From: Gemmataceae bacterium
Lineage (GTDB): Bacteria; Planctomycetota; Planctomycetia; Gemmatales; Gemmataceae
Length of the DNA stretch: 64,000 bases
NCBI GenBank assembly: GCA_901538445.1
Contig: LR594584.1
Span: 2,885,586 to 2,949,585, forward strand
Reading direction: 5' to 3'
The notes under the pieces were generated by a model. The model saw nothing but the letters and a program-made list of their open reading frames with translations. It was not told the DNA's origin and searched no databases. The position numbers were made by a program, and so were the translations under genes. Position 1 is the first letter of the stretch. Each line of letters opens with the position of its first letter. Positions 61,725 through 64,000 of this stretch are shown one piece after another.

Positions 61725-62645
61725 ATGGACCACGGTATCATGACAGCCGACGAACAGCTTCCGGTGCCCAACGAACCGCACGCTCCGGGCGGTAACTTCG
61801 CAGCGGTCGACCTTCTCGTCGGTGACTGCCGCGTCGAGATGCGCAAGCTGCCGCCGGAGTCGGTCGATCTCGCGGTGCCCGACCCGCCCTACAACCTCGG
61901 GCTGCGTTACCACGACGGCTACGACGACAGTCAGCCACCCGCGACGTACCTCGAGATGCTCGAAGAGTCCCTCGCCGGCGTCGCCCGCCTGCTCAAGCCG
62001 ACGGGCAGCGTGTTCCTGTTCAGCGGGCAAGAGTATCTCGCCGAAACCCGCATCATGCTGAAGGAGATCGGGTTCCACGTGCGCAACACGATCGCCTGGT
62101 ACAACACCTTCGGCCAGGCACAGCAGCGCAAGTTCACTCCGAGCTGGACCGCGATCCATTACGCGACCAAGCACCCGACGGACTTCACGTTCAACGCGGA
62201 TGCCGTTCGGGTCCCGTCCGCCCGCCAGTTGATTTACCGCGACAAGCGCGCCAACCCGAAGGGCAAGCTCCCGGACGACGTTTGGGTGCTTCTGCCGGAG
62301 ACGCAGGCTCCCGAGTGCTTTGATCCGCGTTCGGATCTGTGGCTCCAGAGCCGCGTCTGCGGGACCTTCCGGGAGCGCGTCGAGCACGTCACCCAACTGC
62401 CCATCGCCCTGGTCGAGCGCATCATCCGCGTCGCGTCCAATCCGGGCGACACCGTGTTCGATCCCTTCGCCGGCACCGGCACGGCTCTCCTCGCCGCCCT
62501 GCGTCTGGGCCGCCGTGCGCTGGGCATCGAGCTTTCTGCCGAGACGGCAGCGCTCGCACGCGCTCGTCTGGCGAAGGAGTTCCCTCAGTACGTCGGCACC
62601 GCCTCGGTCCCTCATGAGGTCATGCCCGAAGGAGTGAAGTCATGA
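61725..62645 (+). CDS. solitary DNA methyltransferase (N4-cytosine or N6-adenine)
   Basis: A 306-residue DNA methyltransferase of the beta-type order: the catalytic DPPY is at residues 53-56 (VPDPPYNLGLRYHDG), and the S-adenosylmethionine motif FAGTG is at 248-252 (DTVFDPFAGTGTALLAALRLG). The target-recognition region lies between. No restriction enzyme is adjacent, so it is a solitary enzyme that probably protects or regulates the element. GGAG sits eight bases upstream. Its end overlaps the next gene by four bases. Confidence 0.88.
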   Translation: MDHGIMTADEQLPVPNEPHAPGGNFAAVDLLVGDCRVEMRKLPPESVDLAVPDPPYNLGLRYHDGYDDSQPPATYLEMLEESLAGVARLLKPTGSVFLFSGQEYLAETRIMLKEIGFHVRNTIAWYNTFGQAQQRKFTPSWTAIHYATKHPTDFTFNADAVRVPSARQLIYRDKRANPKGKLPDDVWVLLPETQAPECFDPRSDLWLQSRVCGTFRERVEHVTQLPIALVERIIRVASNPGDTVFDPFAGTGTALLAALRLGRRALGIELSAETAALARARLAKEFPQYVGTASVPHEVMPEGVKS

Positions 62646-63505
62646 AACGGTCTCAGCCTCCGTCGCTCGCCGACGTCCGCACGGCGAGTTCCGGCCAGCC
62701 GAATCGTGTCATCCTGCACGGCGTCGAAGGCGTCGGCAAAACCTCCTTCGCGAGCCGTGCACCGCGGCCGGTCTTCCTGATGACCAGCGGCGAAACGGGT
62801 CTGGACACGTTGATCAACGCGGGGCAGGTGCCGGAAACGGCACACTTCCCCGAACTGCGCACCTGGAAGGACCTGCGCGCCGCCCTGGCGGCACTGCAGG
62901 ACGAGCCGCACGACTTCCGCACGCTCGCGCTCGACACGCTCAACGGTGCCGAGCGCCTGTGCCACGAGTACGTCTGCCAGCGCGACTTCGACGGCAACTG
63001 GGGCCGTGACGGCTTCACCGCCTTCATGACCGGGTACGAGGTGGCACTGGCCGAGTGGCGCGCCTTCCTCGACGGCCTCGATCGTCTGCGGACCGTGCGC
63101 AAGATGTCCATCCTGGCGCTCGCCCACACCAAGATCACCACGTTCAAGAACCCGGAGGGGAGTGACTACGACCGCTTCACCCCGGACCTGCACCACAAGA
63201 CGTGGTCGCTCACGCACAAGTGGGCGGACATGGTCCTGTTCGCGAACTTCGTGGCTCACGTCGACGGCAAGACCGGCGACGCGAAGGGCAAGGCCAAGGG
63301 CGGTCATCGCCGCGTGCTGTACACGACCCGGACGGCGGCGTTCGACGCCAAGAACCGCCACGGCCTGCCCGAGCAGATCGACGCCGGTCGCAACGCCCCA
63401 GAGGCGTGGGAGAATTTTTTCCAGGCCTTGCGGGCCGCCAAACCGATCTCGCCCGCCGGGTCCGCTGATGGTCAGCGGGCCGACGAAACCCGTAACGACA
63501 GTTAG
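62642..63505 (+). CDS. phage-type AAA ATPase (AAA_24-like)
   Basis: A 287-residue ATPase with Walker A GVEGVGKT (residues 27-34) in HGVEGVGKTSFASRAP and a Walker B-type strand FRTLALDTLNGAE. ILALAHTKITTFKNPEG and the YTTRTAAFDAKNRHGLP stretch match phage nucleotide-binding (AAA_24) proteins that act in recombination or replication. The ATG overlaps the methyltransferase stop (ATGA). The next gene starts ten bases after it. Confidence 0.85.
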   Translation: MKRSQPPSLADVRTASSGQPNRVILHGVEGVGKTSFASRAPRPVFLMTSGETGLDTLINAGQVPETAHFPELRTWKDLRAALAALQDEPHDFRTLALDTLNGAERLCHEYVCQRDFDGNWGRDGFTAFMTGYEVALAEWRAFLDGLDRLRTVRKMSILALAHTKITTFKNPEGSDYDRFTPDLHHKTWSLTHKWADMVLFANFVAHVDGKTGDAKGKAKGGHRRVLYTTRTAAFDAKNRHGLPEQIDAGRNAPEAWENFFQALRAAKPISPAGSADGQRADETRNDS

Positions 63506-63514
63506 GAGTCGAAG

Positions 63515-64000
63515 ATGGCCACGACGTACACCGCCGGCAAGTACCAGGCGGAAGTCCTCGACCAGGGCTTCACGGAGTCCGCCTCGAAGGGCACTCCGGC
63601 GTTCTACCTCCAGCTGAAGATCCTCGGGCGCTACGACGCCGGGGGCGTGGTGCAGCCGTGCCAACAGTACGAACGCACGTACACGCAGTACCTCGCAAAC
63701 GAAATCGGCGTCAACATTCTCAAGGACGACCTGAAGGCCCTCGGCGTGCAGGTCACGGAACTCACGCAACTCAACCCCGAGGTGCCCGGCCACGAGAGCC
63801 TGGTGGGCCGCACGATCGACGTGGAGTGCAAGATCGAGAGCTACAACGGCAAGCAGATGGAGCGCTGGAGCGTCCCGCGGCGGAAGCAGGCCAAGCTGAG
63901 CCGGGATGCGATCCGCGACCTCGATGCCAAGTTCAGCCATCTGCTCCGCGACGGCACCGTGCCGCCCAAGCCGCCGGCCGCAAAGCCGAACTCGACCGAC
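63515..64000 (+). CDS. phage DUF669-like protein, cut by the window end
   Basis: At least 162 residues, with no stop before the window ends. It begins MATTYTAGKYQAEVLDQGF and contains FYLQLKILGRYDAGG and LVGRTIDVECKIESYNGKQ, a beta-rich pattern like DUF669 or single-strand-DNA-associated phage proteins that follow AAA_24 genes. AGGAG lies eight bases upstream. The assignment is by layout and neighbours rather than a strict motif. Confidence 0.65.
   Translation, partial: MATTYTAGKYQAEVLDQGFTESASKGTPAFYLQLKILGRYDAGGVVQPCQQYERTYTQYLANEIGVNILKDDLKALGVQVTELTQLNPEVPGHESLVGRTIDVECKIESYNGKQMERWSVPRRKQAKLSRDAIRDLDAKFSHLLRDGTVPPKPPAAKPNSTD

Larger units (their letters stand above)
58806..64000 (+). 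mobile_element. left part of an integrated element at tRNA-Val
   Basis: From the tRNA onwards the genes are an integrase, small DNA-binding-type and hypothetical proteins, a solitary DNA methyltransferase, a phage-type ATPase and a DUF669-like protein, all plus-strand and closely packed. This is unlike the metabolic and signalling genes to the left. The tRNA 3' end is the probable left attachment site; the right junction lies beyond the window. Confidence 0.75.

Overview
The window is high-GC bacterial DNA, judged by eye at about two-thirds G+C, from a planctomycete, most likely a Gemmata-like member of the Gemmataceae. The basis is gene content: a DUF1549/DUF1553 plus DUF1501 pair, a DUF1592-class plus DUF1552 pair, two DUF1559 prepilin-like proteins, sigma factor/anti-sigma pairs, a DUF1580 protein, many Tat or Sec signal peptides, and short palindromic repeats between genes. 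This placement is inferred from families, not from a marker-gene comparison.

Layout. 0.1-7 kb: an MtfA-like peptidase, an exported phosphoesterase, a cytochrome-type DUF1549/1553 protein with its DUF1501 partner, then a terminator and tRNA-Leu(CAG). 7-12.2 kb: three exported hypothetical proteins on the minus strand. 12.3-15.6 kb: a plus-strand unit with its own promoter, joining an unrecognised 479-residue protein, an ADP-ribosylglycohydrolase and a small Gemmata-type protein; this is the best candidate here for an undescribed system. 15.7-19.8 kb: an SPFH-GYF protein, a zinc-ribbon membrane protein, pdxH and a methyltransferase. 19.9-26 kb: a ten-haem cytochrome fused to a beta-propeller, divergent from a hybrid histidine kinase. 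26-31.4 kb: an ATP-grasp protein, an acetyltransferase, a DUF1559 protein, a sorbosone-dehydrogenase-like propeller and a polytopic membrane protein.

31.5-47.8 kb holds two sigma/anti-sigma modules. The first is an ECF-like sigma factor with a FecR-type partner that appears frameshifted and carries an inactivated SGNH domain. The second is an ECF sigma factor with a membrane anti-sigma carrying a lectin-like sensor. Between them lie the DUF1592/DUF1552 operon, three phosphoesterase genes and a DUF1559 gene. A 143-bp element built on 20-bp tandem repeats occurs twice here, in opposite orientations, about 10 kb apart.

47.8-57.3 kb is one minus-strand chemotaxis-type operon (cheA, cheW, a soluble receptor, cheR, cheB, cheY, cheC, hybrid kinase) with no flagellar or pilus gene. 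After a membrane protein and a TatA-type translocase subunit, tRNA-Val(CAC) at 58.8 kb marks the start of an integrated element: tyrosine integrase, small DNA-binding-type proteins, a solitary DNA methyltransferase, a phage-type ATPase and a DUF669-like protein cut by the window end. Several exported proteins here carry Tat signals, so the TatA-type protein plausibly serves them.
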